NCBI GenBank assembly: GCA_046349635.1
Contig: JAXMBX010000003.1
Span: forward strand, 62,001 to 126,000
DNA from: JAXMBX01 sp046349635
GTDB lineage: Bacteria; Planctomycetota; Planctomycetia; Planctomycetales; Planctomycetaceae
Direction: 5' to 3'
DNA: 64,000 nucleotides
This document shows positions 28,865 through 37,103 of this stretch, one piece after another (positions within the stretch are counted from its first letter, which is position 1; each line of letters starts with the position of its first letter). The position numbers were made by a program, and so were the translations under genes. Below the pieces are notes generated by a model. It made no database searches and was not told where the DNA came from. It saw nothing but the letters and a program-made list of their open reading frames with translations.

Positions 28865-29500
28865 CTACGGCAACTTCTGAAACGTCCGGTAATGATCAAA
28901 CGTGTAATACATCTCACCACCCTTCCCCGTGATGATCCGCTGCGGCCCTGGCCCCGATTGACCCGGCGTCAGCACCACCCATTCCCGGTAATACCCCTCC
29001 CCCTTCTTCGGCAACCTCCCCTCCCGGTTCTGAAAGATTGTCCCGTCGTGCGAAAACGGCAGCTTCTCCCCCTCTTTGATCCGTGCGATCTCCGGCCTCA
29101 GATCCATCTCCCCCCGATAAATCACCTTCCCATCCACATTTTTCAGCGTCAGGTTCCGGATCTTGTACGGATCCGGTACCGCGCTCACCGGCGGCTTCGG
29201 CTTCGACGGCACCTCCCCAGGCTTCTTCTCCACCTTCGGAGGCACCGCCTCATTCTTCACTGGCGGAGGTGTCTCTCGCGTCTCTTTCTCGGGGGGAGAA
29301 ACCTTGGCGACCTCTTTCTCCGGCGCAATCGTCGGACTGATCGGGGCATCGATCTTCCCCGCCTGCGGAATCGGCTTCAGCTTCTGCCCCAGCCCCCAGC
29401 TGATCCCCACCACCACCAGAATCAGGACGATCACCAGCCCGATCCCGATCGAGGACTGGTCGGATTTGATACCGCTCGGATTGGACTCATCCTGGGACAT
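28865..29500 (-). CDS. Membrane-anchored barnase/RNase T1-family ribonuclease
   Basis: The start is ATG 29500 (MSQDESNPSGIKSDQSS); the frame is open further upstream only by a GTG inside a repeat. One membrane helix (IGLVIVLILVVVGISWGLG) is followed by a Pro/Lys/Glu-rich linker (about residues 45-100) and a C-terminal ribonuclease domain. Its motifs match barnase: HDGTIFQNREGRLPKKGEG, YYREWVVLTPG (catalytic Glu), GPGPQRIITG (Arg) and YYTFDHYRTFQKLP (catalytic His). About 211 residues, intact. Anchoring by an N-terminal helix is unusual, since classic barnase is secreted. The barstar gene lies downstream, 171 bp away. Which side of the membrane the RNase faces cannot be settled from charge alone. 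Confidence 0.88.
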   Translation of the reverse strand: MSQDESNPSGIKSDQSSIGIGLVIVLILVVVGISWGLGQKLKPIPQAGKIDAPISPTIAPEKEVAKVSPPEKETRETPPPVKNEAVPPKVEKKPGEVPSKPKPPVSAVPDPYKIRNLTLKNVDGKVIYRGEMDLRPEIARIKEGEKLPFSHDGTIFQNREGRLPKKGEGYYREWVVLTPGQSGPGPQRIITGKGGEMYYTFDHYRTFQKLP

Positions 29501-29538
29501 GGCAGAACAGCCGGAGACAAAGTTCTGAGAGAAAACCA

Positions 29539-29608
29539 CAAAATGCGGTTGGTGATCACGTGGGATCTGCGATTTTCAGAAAACCGCGCTTCGTCCAGAG
29601 CATTTTGT
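29539..29608. repeat. 70-bp palindromic repeat, copy 2 of 2 (R5)
   Basis: ACAAAATGC ... GCATTTTGT ends with GGTGATCACG and GAAAACCGC inside, as at 1213-1282. Located between the divergent barnase and DUF1501 genes. Confidence 0.8.
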
Positions 29609-29830
29609 GAGAGACATGACAACCGTCGAAAACATATTTTCTGTTTCATCCCGGGCCTCGTCCAGCAGACCTTCCCATCACGCCGCATTTCCCGCCAAAT
29701 TCCTGGCAAACCTTAACGCCTGCTCCGTCCGGAAAGACCTGTTTTCGCCCCCCGAATCGAGCTATACTGATTCAACACTTGCTGGCACGTTCGGACCGTC
29801 TGTTCCTCCCCTTCTCTTCCGGATGTTTCG

Positions 29831-31975
29831 ATGTTTGTCATTCAGGATCGCCCCAATCGGCTCTGTGACGGCATCTCTCGCCGCGAATTGCTTCGCATCG
29901 GCGGCCTGAATCTCGGTGGTCTCTCCCTCGCAGGCTTGCTTGGTGCTGACAAACTCCGCGCCGCATCCCCCGTCCATAGCCCCATGTTCGGGCGAGCGAA
30001 AAACATCCTCTTCCTCTGGCTCCAGGGGGGACCACCCCAGCACGAAACCTTCGACCCCAAGCCTGACGCCCCCCTCGAAATTCGCGGCCCCTTCAAGCCC
30101 ATCTCCACCAATATCCCCGGCATCCAGTTCAGCGAGCTCCTCCCCCGCACCGCCGCCATGGCGGATAAACTCGCCATCGTCCGTTCCATGGCCACCGATG
30201 ACAACAACCACGACATCAGCGGCTACTGGCTCCTCACCGGCTACAAATACCTCGGTGCCACCGCCCGCGCCATCAAGCCCACTGACTGGCCCTACTTCGG
30301 CTCCATCGTCAAGATGCTCAAGCCCAGCGACACCCTCCCCCCTTTCAGTTCCGTCTGGCTGCCGGACATCATGCGACTGAACGACAACGTCCAGCCCGCC
30401 GGCCAGACCGCAGGCTTCCTCGGCAAACAGTGGGAACCCGAACGCCTCATCTGCGACCCCGCGGCCCCCAACTTCCGCGTCGAGTCCCTCTCTCTGCAGC
30501 GCGATGTCCCCGCTATGCGCTTCTCGCGGCGTGAATCCCTCCTCACCCAGGTGGAACGCCACTTCGCCCACATCGACCGCAGTTCCCTCATCGGCGAATA
30601 CGACCGCCTCCAGCAGGAAGCGTTCGGCCTCTTGACCTCCGGCAAGGCCCGCAAAGCCTTCGCCCTGGACGAGGAACCCGCCCAGCTTCGCGATCGCTAT
30701 GGCCGCACCCAATGGGGGCAAAGCGTACTCTTGGGTCGCCGACTCATCGAAGCCGGCGTCCGCCTCGTCCACGTCAACTGGTGTCGTGAACCCGGCGACA
30801 ACGCCATCGACAACCCCATGTGGGATACCCACTCCCAGAACGAAGACCGCGTGAAAGAAGTCCTCTGCCCGCAGTTCGATCAGAGCTTCACCGCCCTCTT
30901 GGAAGACATGGACCAGCGCGGCCTCCTGCAGGAAACCCTCGTCGTCGCGATTGGAGAATTCGGTCGCACGCCCAAGATCAACAAGGTCGGCGGGCGCGAC
31001 CACTGGGGTCCCGTCTTCAGTTTCGCCCTCGCCGGAGCAGGCATCGCCGGCGGCCAGGTCTACGGCTCCAGCGATAAGAACGGTGCCTATCCCGCCTCCC
31101 AGCGCGTCGAGCCTCCCGACTTCACCGCCACCATGTTCCACCTGCTCGGCATTCCGCACGAATCCACCTTCCCCGACCGGGAAGGCCGCCCCATGCATGT
31201 CACCAAAGGAGAACCCCTCTACAAACTCCTCGGCTCCCAGCCCGCCACCCCCGAGCGGACCATGCCCGGCGGCGACGTTGCCCACGCCGCCGTCTACGAT
31301 CCCGCCATGCTCATCGATGGCAGCTTCGAAAGCACCGCCCCGCTCCTCCCCGCTCTCGAACTTGCCCCCTACCGCTGCTGGCAAGTGCTGGCAGGATCAG
31401 ATGCAAACTCTCCTCCGGCACTGCGTGTCCTGAAGGAAAATGATCCGCGCCACAGCCGCACGGGGCAGAACCACATCCGCATCGGCTGGGAGTTTTCTGA
31501 CTCCACCACACCGATCAACCTCATTGTCCCACCGAAGACGCTCCTCACGCAAAAACTCAGTTCCCCCCGCGTGGGACGCTACCGTTTCTCCGCCCACGTC
31601 ACCCTCCACGGCTCCACCCGGGAATACCTGGAGCAATACTGGCTGAAACACTTCACCGCGCGCCTCGTCCTCTTCGGCTACAGGGATCTCCAGAAAGATC
31701 CCCGCGACGTCCGCGAATTCGCCTCGACGCTCCTCACCCCCACGGTTTACACCGTCGACGAATCCCCCCGCTATCAGCGTTTCGAAGCCACCGCCTCCCT
31801 TCGCAGTCAGGAAGGCGGAGCCAATGAAACCAGCAATGGCATTGGCGTCGCCGTCCTGATCGAACCCAAAACCTCCCGCCCGTTTGCGGTCCCCTCAGGC
31901 TTCGCCTGGCTCCGCATCGACGACGTCGATCTCGACTTCAACCCCCGCCCCCGCGACGAATCCGTCATGATTTAA
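29831..31975 (+). CDS. DUF1501 protein with Tat signal and C-terminal extension
   Basis: 714 residues, intact. The N-terminus has RLCDGISRRELLRIGGLNLG, a twin-arginine signal followed by GGLSLAGLL. The sulfatase/alkaline-phosphatase-like DUF1501 fold (to about residue 470) shows KNILFLWLQGGPPQHETFDP, then TLVVAIGEFGRTPKINKVGG and RDHWGPVFSFALAGAGIAGG. DUF1501 proteins are abundant secreted enzymes in planctomycetes, of unproven substrate, usually next to DUF1549 cytochromes; that partner is absent here. The last 220 residues look like an added beta-sandwich (RCWQVLAGSDANSPPALRVL onwards), perhaps ligand-binding. A TATACT -10-like box lies about 65 bp upstream. Confidence 0.92.
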   Translation: MFVIQDRPNRLCDGISRRELLRIGGLNLGGLSLAGLLGADKLRAASPVHSPMFGRAKNILFLWLQGGPPQHETFDPKPDAPLEIRGPFKPISTNIPGIQFSELLPRTAAMADKLAIVRSMATDDNNHDISGYWLLTGYKYLGATARAIKPTDWPYFGSIVKMLKPSDTLPPFSSVWLPDIMRLNDNVQPAGQTAGFLGKQWEPERLICDPAAPNFRVESLSLQRDVPAMRFSRRESLLTQVERHFAHIDRSSLIGEYDRLQQEAFGLLTSGKARKAFALDEEPAQLRDRYGRTQWGQSVLLGRRLIEAGVRLVHVNWCREPGDNAIDNPMWDTHSQNEDRVKEVLCPQFDQSFTALLEDMDQRGLLQETLVVAIGEFGRTPKINKVGGRDHWGPVFSFALAGAGIAGGQVYGSSDKNGAYPASQRVEPPDFTATMFHLLGIPHESTFPDREGRPMHVTKGEPLYKLLGSQPATPERTMPGGDVAHAAVYDPAMLIDGSFESTAPLLPALELAPYRCWQVLAGSDANSPPALRVLKENDPRHSRTGQNHIRIGWEFSDSTTPINLIVPPKTLLTQKLSSPRVGRYRFSAHVTLHGSTREYLEQYWLKHFTARLVLFGYRDLQKDPRDVREFASTLLTPTVYTVDESPRYQRFEATASLRSQEGGANETSNGIGVAVLIEPKTSRPFAVPSGFAWLRIDDVDLDFNPRPRDESVMI

Positions 31976-32010
31976 CTCTTCCGGTGATGCCAGCGCGGGG
32001 CCCTGAATTT

Positions 32011-32068
32011 TACCCTCTCCCCCCCGAGGGAGAGGGCAGGGTGAGGGGGCGGATCATACGTCTCTGAG
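32011..32068 (+). repeat. R1 dispersed repeat
   Basis: TACCCTCTCC, a CCCGAGGG turn, GAGAGGGCAGGGTGAGGG, then CGGATCATACGTCTCTGA. Directly after the DUF1501 gene, preceded by a partial R2 (CCAGCGCGGGGCC). Confidence 0.75.
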
Positions 32069-32118
32069 TTTCGTGGTCCGGGCCTTTCACTTGCTCTCGA
32101 CACAAGATCGCGGCTATT

Positions 32119-32250
32119 TCTCTTCCCCCTCCACATACGTCTCCTTCAACTTCCCACTTTCGTTCATCACCTGGATCTCCACCCGACCCGCTTGTGGGAT
32201 CAAATTCCCCCCGTCACAATAGAGACACCATCGGGCCACCATTCCTCATC
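32119..32250 (-). pseudogene. Possible gene remnant
   Basis: On the minus strand a short coding-like stretch reads EEWWPDGVSIVTGG, then in another frame NLIPQAGRVEIQVMNESGKL and KETYVEGEEK before a stop at about 32119. It has no visible start or family match. Because the region also holds dispersed repeats, it may be a decayed gene fragment. I am unsure it is coding. Confidence 0.25.
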
Positions 32251-32265
32251 CGCTCGTTGTTTTTC

Positions 32266-32307
32266 TCCCCTCGCCCCTTGTGGGAGAGGGGTTGGGGGTG
32301 AGGGGTA
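32266..32307 (+). repeat. R1-like hairpin (divergent)
   Basis: TCTCCCCTCGCCCCTTGT then GGGAGAGGGGTTGGGGGTGA; the same hairpin design as R1 but a different tail. Just upstream of the PQQ-propeller gene (ATG 32332). Confidence 0.55.
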
Positions 32308-32331
32308 AGAATTAATAAGGAGTGTTCTTTC

Positions 32332-33600
32332 ATGACTTCTCGGATCGTCGTCGCTGTTCCCTTTTGCGCCGTTCTCTTCTCCCTTTCCCTCCTCCACGCC
32401 GCCACTCCCGACTGGGCCCAATGGCGCGGCCCCGATCGCACCGGCGTCTCCACCGAAACAGGACTCCTCAAATCCTGGGGATCCAAAGGACCGGAACTCC
32501 TCTGGAAAACCTCAGGCCTCGGCAAAGGCTTCTCCAGCATCGCCATCCACGACGGCAAAATCTTTACCATCGGTCGCTTCAAGGGGGATGACTACCTCAT
32601 CGCCCGCAACCTCGCCGACGGCAAGGAACTCTGGAAGACGAAATTCTCCTCCGGGGCCGCCGATCCCAACGGCACCCCCGCTGTCTCCGATGGCCTCGTC
32701 TATGCCATCTCCAACTCCGGCGACCTCGTCTGCTGCAAAACTGAAGATGGCCGCAAAGTCTGGGAAAAGAACTTCGGCAAGGACTTCGGCGGCAAGATGA
32801 TGTCCTCTTGGGGCTACTCCGAATCCCCCCTCGTCGACGGGGACCGTCTCATCTGTACCCCCGGCGCCCCCGATGCCATGATCGTCGCCCTCGACAAGAA
32901 AACCGGCGCCACCATCTGGAAATCAAGCATCCCCTCCCCCGGCAAGTCCGGTGCCGATGGCGCGGGCTACTCCTCCATCGTCATCAGCCATGCCTGCGGC
33001 ATTAAACAATATGTCCAACTCACCGGACGCGGTGTCGTGGGCATCGCCGCCGAGGACGGTAAACCTCTCTGGGGCTACAACCGTATCGCCAACAACGTCG
33101 CGAATATCCCCACCCCCGTGATCAAGGGAGACTATGTCTTCTGCTCCACAGGCTACGGTGCCGGCAGCGCCCTCCTCAAACTCAATAAGAGCGCCGGAGG
33201 CATCACCCCCGAGGAAGTCTATTTTCTGGAAGGAAACAAACTCCAGAACCATCACGGCGGATTCGTTCTGATCGGTGACTACATCTACATGGGTGACGGC
33301 CACAACAACGGCTTTCCCACCTGTATCGAGTTCGAGACCGGGAAGCTGATGTGGGGCAAGAAACGCGGACCCGGAACCGGTTCCGCTGCCGTCGTCGCCG
33401 CCGATGGACAACTCTACTTCCGCTACGAGAGCGGCAAGATGGCCCTCATTGAGGCCACTCCCGCCAGCTACAAGCTGCACGGCACCTTCGACATCCCCAA
33501 GGGAGGCGACCCCAGCTGGTCCCACCCCGTCGTCCTCGACGGCAAGCTCTACCTCCGCGAGCAGGACAACCTGATGTGCTACGACGTGAAGGCGAAGTAA
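32332..33600 (+). CDS. Secreted PQQ-like beta-propeller repeat protein
   Basis: 422 residues, intact; AAGGAG lies about 11 bp before the ATG. Signal peptide VAVPFCAVLFSLSLLHAA. The mature part starts WAQWRGPDRTGVS and then cycles through propeller blades with the W-K-x(S/T) and GDLVxC patterns: ELLWKTSGLGKGFSSIAIHD, GDLVCCKTEDGRKVWEKNFG, MIVALDKKTGATIWKSSIPS, YFRYESGKMALIEATP. PQQ-like repeats here are probably structural, as in BamB and many planctomycete proteins, not a bound quinone enzyme. It starts a run of plus-strand genes: thioredoxin-TPR and alpha/beta hydrolase. Confidence 0.92.
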   Translation: MTSRIVVAVPFCAVLFSLSLLHAATPDWAQWRGPDRTGVSTETGLLKSWGSKGPELLWKTSGLGKGFSSIAIHDGKIFTIGRFKGDDYLIARNLADGKELWKTKFSSGAADPNGTPAVSDGLVYAISNSGDLVCCKTEDGRKVWEKNFGKDFGGKMMSSWGYSESPLVDGDRLICTPGAPDAMIVALDKKTGATIWKSSIPSPGKSGADGAGYSSIVISHACGIKQYVQLTGRGVVGIAAEDGKPLWGYNRIANNVANIPTPVIKGDYVFCSTGYGAGSALLKLNKSAGGITPEEVYFLEGNKLQNHHGGFVLIGDYIYMGDGHNNGFPTCIEFETGKLMWGKKRGPGTGSAAVVAADGQLYFRYESGKMALIEATPASYKLHGTFDIPKGGDPSWSHPVVLDGKLYLREQDNLMCYDVKAK

Positions 33601-33622
33601 GTAACAGAAAAGAAGAATTCTC

Positions 33623-34495
33623 ATGGCGTCCTCTTCCCCTTGGATTCTCAACCTGCAGGTCAACTCCTTCGAGGAATTCGACCAGCAGGTCGTCCAGCGC
33701 TCCCATCAGCTCCTCGTTGTCGTCGACTTCTGGGCCACCTGGTGTGGCCCCTGTCAGGAACTCGGCCCCGTCCTCGAAAAACTCGCCGTCGAATACAACG
33801 GCAAGTTCCTCCTGGTCAAAGTCGACGTCGATCAGAACCAGGAGATCGCCCAGGCCTTCGGCGTGACCAACATCCCCCAGGTCGCCGCTCTCTATCAGGG
33901 GCAGTTGGTCCATCAGTTCCAGGGAAACCTCCCTGAAGACCAGATCCGCCAATGGCTCCAGCAGATTCTCCCCAGCCCTGCCGACACCCTCGCCGCGGAG
34001 GCCCAACTTCTGGAAGAGATGGAACCGCAACAGGCGGAAGCGAAATACCGCGCCGCGCTGGAACTGAATCCGGACGAATCCCATCTCCAGATCGGCCTCG
34101 CCCGCGCCCTCCTCGCCCAGGGCCGTACCGAAGAAACCCGCTCCATCCTCGATAAACTGAACGAACGCGGCTATCTGGAACCGGAAGCCGAGCACGTCAA
34201 AGCGCAACTCGAACTGCAGTCCACCGCTGCCGAAGCGGGCGACATCACGGACCTCCGCCATTCCGTCGCCGCCTCTCCCGGCGATCTTCCGTTGCAGCTC
34301 AAACTCGCGGAAACCCTCGCCGCCCACAAGCAGTACAGTGAAGCCCTGGAACTCTGTCTCAGTCTAATTCGCAAAGACAAGGCGCAGATGCTCGACCCCG
34401 CCAAGCAGGCCATGCTCAACATCTTCCAGGTCCTCGGCCCCGCCTCAGAACTCACTCAGACCTTCCGCCGCCAACTCTCCACCCTGCTGTACTGA
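33623..34495 (+). CDS. Thioredoxin-TPR protein, CnoX (YbbN) type
   Basis: 290 residues, intact, no signal peptide. Residues 1-110 are a thioredoxin fold with the active-site WCGPCQELGPVLEKLA and the cis-Pro IPQVAALYQGQLV. The rest forms TPR-like helices (PQQAEAKYRAALELNPDESH; KQYSEALELCLSLIRKDKAQ). This order matches CnoX/YbbN, a redox co-chaperone that protects proteins during hypochlorous stress and works with chaperonin or DnaK. The active site here keeps both Cys residues, unlike some YbbN. It starts 22 bp after the PQQ-propeller gene. Confidence 0.88.
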   Translation: MASSSPWILNLQVNSFEEFDQQVVQRSHQLLVVVDFWATWCGPCQELGPVLEKLAVEYNGKFLLVKVDVDQNQEIAQAFGVTNIPQVAALYQGQLVHQFQGNLPEDQIRQWLQQILPSPADTLAAEAQLLEEMEPQQAEAKYRAALELNPDESHLQIGLARALLAQGRTEETRSILDKLNERGYLEPEAEHVKAQLELQSTAAEAGDITDLRHSVAASPGDLPLQLKLAETLAAHKQYSEALELCLSLIRKDKAQMLDPAKQAMLNIFQVLGPASELTQTFRRQLSTLLY

Positions 34496-34510
34496 TTCTG
34501 GGAAACAACC

Positions 34511-35737
34511 ATGCGCCGACTCTCCCTCCTCCCTCTCTGTGTGCTACTCCTCCTCGCAACAACCCTCCGCGCCGACTCACCCCGCAATGTCGGCCCGTGG
34601 GACATCCCCACCCTCCAGCAAGTCCCCCAGGCCGAGTGGGGACCGGACGACAATGGCATCAAAGAAGTCCGCTACGCCGGCGAACCCTACCAGGGCAAAC
34701 CGACGAAAGTCTTCGCCTACTACGGCAAACCCGCCGGCGACGGCCCTTTCCCCGGCATGGTCCTCGTCCACGGTGGCGGTGGCAAAGCCTTCCGCAAATG
34801 GGTGGAGCACTGGCAGGCGAGGGGCTACGCCGCCATCGCGATGGACCTCGCCGGCAACGGCCCCAACGGCCGCCTCGCTGACGGTGGCCCCGATCAATCC
34901 AACCTCATCAAGTTCCGGGAATTCACCCCCGAGCAGACCAAAGACATGTGGAGCTACCACGCCGGCGCCGCCGTCCTTCGCGCCCACTCACTTCTCGCCG
35001 CCCAACCCGGTGTCGATAAAGACCGCATCGGCGTCACCGGCATCAGTTGGGGCGGCTACCTCACCTGCATTGTTGCCGGCATCGATGCTCGCCTGAAAGT
35101 CGCCGTCCCCGTCTACGGCTGTGGCTTCCTCGGCGATAACAGCGCCTGGGTCGAAGGCAGCCTCAACAAGCTGGCCAAAGAGCAGTGCCCATTGGCTCAA
35201 ACTCTTCGACCCTCCCAGTACCTCCCCTCCGTCACCTGCCCCATCCTCTTCATCAACGGCACCAATGACTTCGCCTACCCCCTCGACAGCTATCAGAAAT
35301 CCTATTTCTGCGTGACGAAAGCCCCCGTCACCCTCACGATCATCCCTCGCCTCCCCCATGGCCACATCTGGACCTTCCCCGAAGTCGACACCTTCATCGA
35401 CAGCCACCTCAAAGGCGGCAAACCGTTGTTCAACATCGGAATGTCTCTTTGCATCGCGGGTGACAAGGTTTGGGCTCAGCCTGTGACAGGGCCCGCCGTC
35501 AAGTCGCTCGCATCGATTAAGAAGGTGGAACTCCATTACACCACCGACACCGGACCCTGGCAGAAACGGGAGTGGAAAGTCCTGCCGGGAAAAATCGAGC
35601 CTCTCAACAATGTGAAGGACGCGTTTCAATTCGAGGGAGAACTTCCCCACAAACGCCCCATCGTCTACTACCTCAGCGTCACCGACGACCGCGGCCTCGT
35701 CACCAGCACCAAACACCAGGAAGCTACCGCACCGTAA
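34511..35737 (+). CDS. Secreted alpha/beta hydrolase (acetyl xylan esterase/dienelactone-hydrolase-like)
   Basis: 408 residues, intact; signal peptide LLPLCVLLLLATTLRA. The fold is an alpha/beta hydrolase: GMVLVHGGGGKAFRKW (oxyanion region), DKDRIGVTGISWGGYLTCIV with the nucleophile GISWGG, an Asp-containing LFINGTNDFAYPLDSYQ, and IIPRLPHGHIWTFPEVD with the catalytic His. The C-terminal 100 residues add a beta domain (KKVELHYTTDTGPWQKREWK). Esterase or peptidase activity on polysaccharide esters is likely but unproven. Spaced 15 bp after the thioredoxin-TPR gene, so probably one operon. Confidence 0.85.
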   Translation: MRRLSLLPLCVLLLLATTLRADSPRNVGPWDIPTLQQVPQAEWGPDDNGIKEVRYAGEPYQGKPTKVFAYYGKPAGDGPFPGMVLVHGGGGKAFRKWVEHWQARGYAAIAMDLAGNGPNGRLADGGPDQSNLIKFREFTPEQTKDMWSYHAGAAVLRAHSLLAAQPGVDKDRIGVTGISWGGYLTCIVAGIDARLKVAVPVYGCGFLGDNSAWVEGSLNKLAKEQCPLAQTLRPSQYLPSVTCPILFINGTNDFAYPLDSYQKSYFCVTKAPVTLTIIPRLPHGHIWTFPEVDTFIDSHLKGGKPLFNIGMSLCIAGDKVWAQPVTGPAVKSLASIKKVELHYTTDTGPWQKREWKVLPGKIEPLNNVKDAFQFEGELPHKRPIVYYLSVTDDRGLVTSTKHQEATAP

Positions 35738-35739
35738 TA

Positions 35740-35808
35740 GGGTAGCCCGGGTTGGTCGTACTCGACCTACCCGGGTGGCGCAGCCATCGGAGCTACTTCA
35801 AATCGACC
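35740..35808 (+). repeat. R3 dispersed repeat
   Basis: GGGTAGCCCGGGTTGGTC, GTACTCGACCTACCCGGG, GTGGCGCAG, then CAAATCGACC. Long inverted arms. Here it is followed by R4 and then R2. Confidence 0.75.
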
Positions 35809-35833
35809 TGGATTGTCAGGGGATATCAATTCC

Positions 35834-35890
35834 CGGGTGGCCCGGATTCTTGAATCCGGGCTGCGAAGCAGCAAGAGGTTGCCGTTTGAC
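35834..35890 (+). repeat. R4 dispersed repeat
   Basis: GGGTGGCCCGGATTCTTG then AATCCGGGCTGCGAAGCAGC and AAGAGGTTGCCGTTTG; inverted arms CCCGGATTC/GAATCCGGG. Confidence 0.75.
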
Positions 35891-35915
35891 ATGCACCACG
35901 GCCTTCGCTTCTTTT

Positions 35916-35943
35916 ACTAGCCCCAAGCGCCAGCGCGGGGTTC
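35916..35943 (+). repeat. R2 dispersed repeat
   Basis: ACTAGCCCCAAGCGCCAG then CGCGGGGTTC. Third element of a cluster R3-R4-R2 after the hydrolase gene. Confidence 0.7.
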
Positions 35944-35983
35944 ACTTCCCGTCAACTGCTCACCTGCTCTCACCCACAGGGCG

Positions 35984-37100
35984 TCACTGTCCCGCCGACT
36001 TCGTCCCATTGGGCGAACCGCAAATCGGCACCCCGGGGGGCAACGGCCGCGCCGCCACCGAAAAGCCCAGGTCGTGCGTCGCCGCCTGCAACCGGCGATA
36101 GATCTTGAAGCTGTCGGGATACACCCAGAACGTCATGTTCGCATCCGGCGGCGCACGCCGCAGCGCTTTCATGAACCGCGAATTCGGCTGCAACGCCTCT
36201 TCCATGCTCTCCGCGGCGACCTCCCCACTCGGGATTATTTTGAAATTCGCCACCGAGATCCGGTAATACCCCTGCCCCATCCGCGCCTGGTCCACCGAAC
36301 TCATCGGCACCCGCTCCAGCACGTACTGCAGGCTGAATCCCTGGATCGGCCCCGCCACGCCGTAATGCTGCTGGTTCTTTGCCAGCCATTCCTTGTGCCG
36401 CTCTGCTTCCGTCTTCAGCCGGTCCAGCAGATCCTGAAACGGTATGAACGCCACCTTGTTGTCCACCAGTTGAAAGTGGAATTCTTCCTGCTGCTTGATC
36501 GAACGGCTGATCGGAGTCACCTTGTGCTGCAGCCGCTTCACCTTCGGCACTTCCTTCTGCAACTGCTCCAGCTCCGCCAGTAGTTGGGACAGCTCCTGCT
36601 TCCGCTCTTCAATCCCCCCCGTCGTCGGCTTCAGAACCTCCGCCGCGGATACCTTGGCCTGCGATTGATTCGCGAGCAGCGCCTTCGCCTGCGCGATCTG
36701 CTGCAACTGCTGGTGATACGTCTCCCGCATCTCTTCCGACGCGCTCAACTGTTTCCGGATCTGCTGTTCGATCGCCTGCGCCTCTTTCCCCAGCATCGCC
36801 ACCTTCTGTTGAACCTCGGACGGCGGTTCCAGGTATTTCTCTTCCGCTTCTTCCTGGGCCGGTTCGTCAGCGGGTTTCGTTTCAGGCAGCGGAATAAACG
36901 GCTTCACCGCCACCTCTTCCCCTCGCTGCTCCCGCTTGGCGATTTCCCGCTGCACCGACGCTGCCGACGGAGGGGGACTTCGCCACGTGGATCCCCACCA
37001 CCACGATCAGGATGATCAGGATGCCCACCATGTTCGCGATCACGTCCAGGAACGAATCCGATCCGAACTGCAGTTCTTCGCTTTTGGAACGCCGTCCCAT
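35984..37100 (-). CDS. ExbD-like membrane protein with coiled coil (one frameshift)
   Basis: ATG 37100 gives MGRRSKSEELQFGSDSFLDV and one membrane helix (IANMVGILIILIVVVGIHVA), the ExbD/TolR-type N-terminus. Near 36960 a one-base change joins the frames (PSAASVQREIAKREQRGEE). A coiled coil follows (about residues 75-190), then a folded C-terminus. This group is often paired with a second ExbD-like gene, as here: the ATG is 3 bp after the stop of the 37104-39686 gene. Such pairs usually accompany an ExbB/MotA-type proton channel, which is not in this window. Confidence 0.8.
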
Positions 37101-37103
37101 CCG

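Noticed and set aside
29762..31384. 540-aa minus-strand frame opposite the DUF1501 gene
   Set aside because: Typical high-GC antisense shadow; DUF1501 motifs and Tat signal prove the plus strand.
14432..35943. Clustered short repeats considered as a CRISPR array
   Set aside because: Copies lie kilobases apart, are palindromic and have no regular spacers; no cas genes are present.
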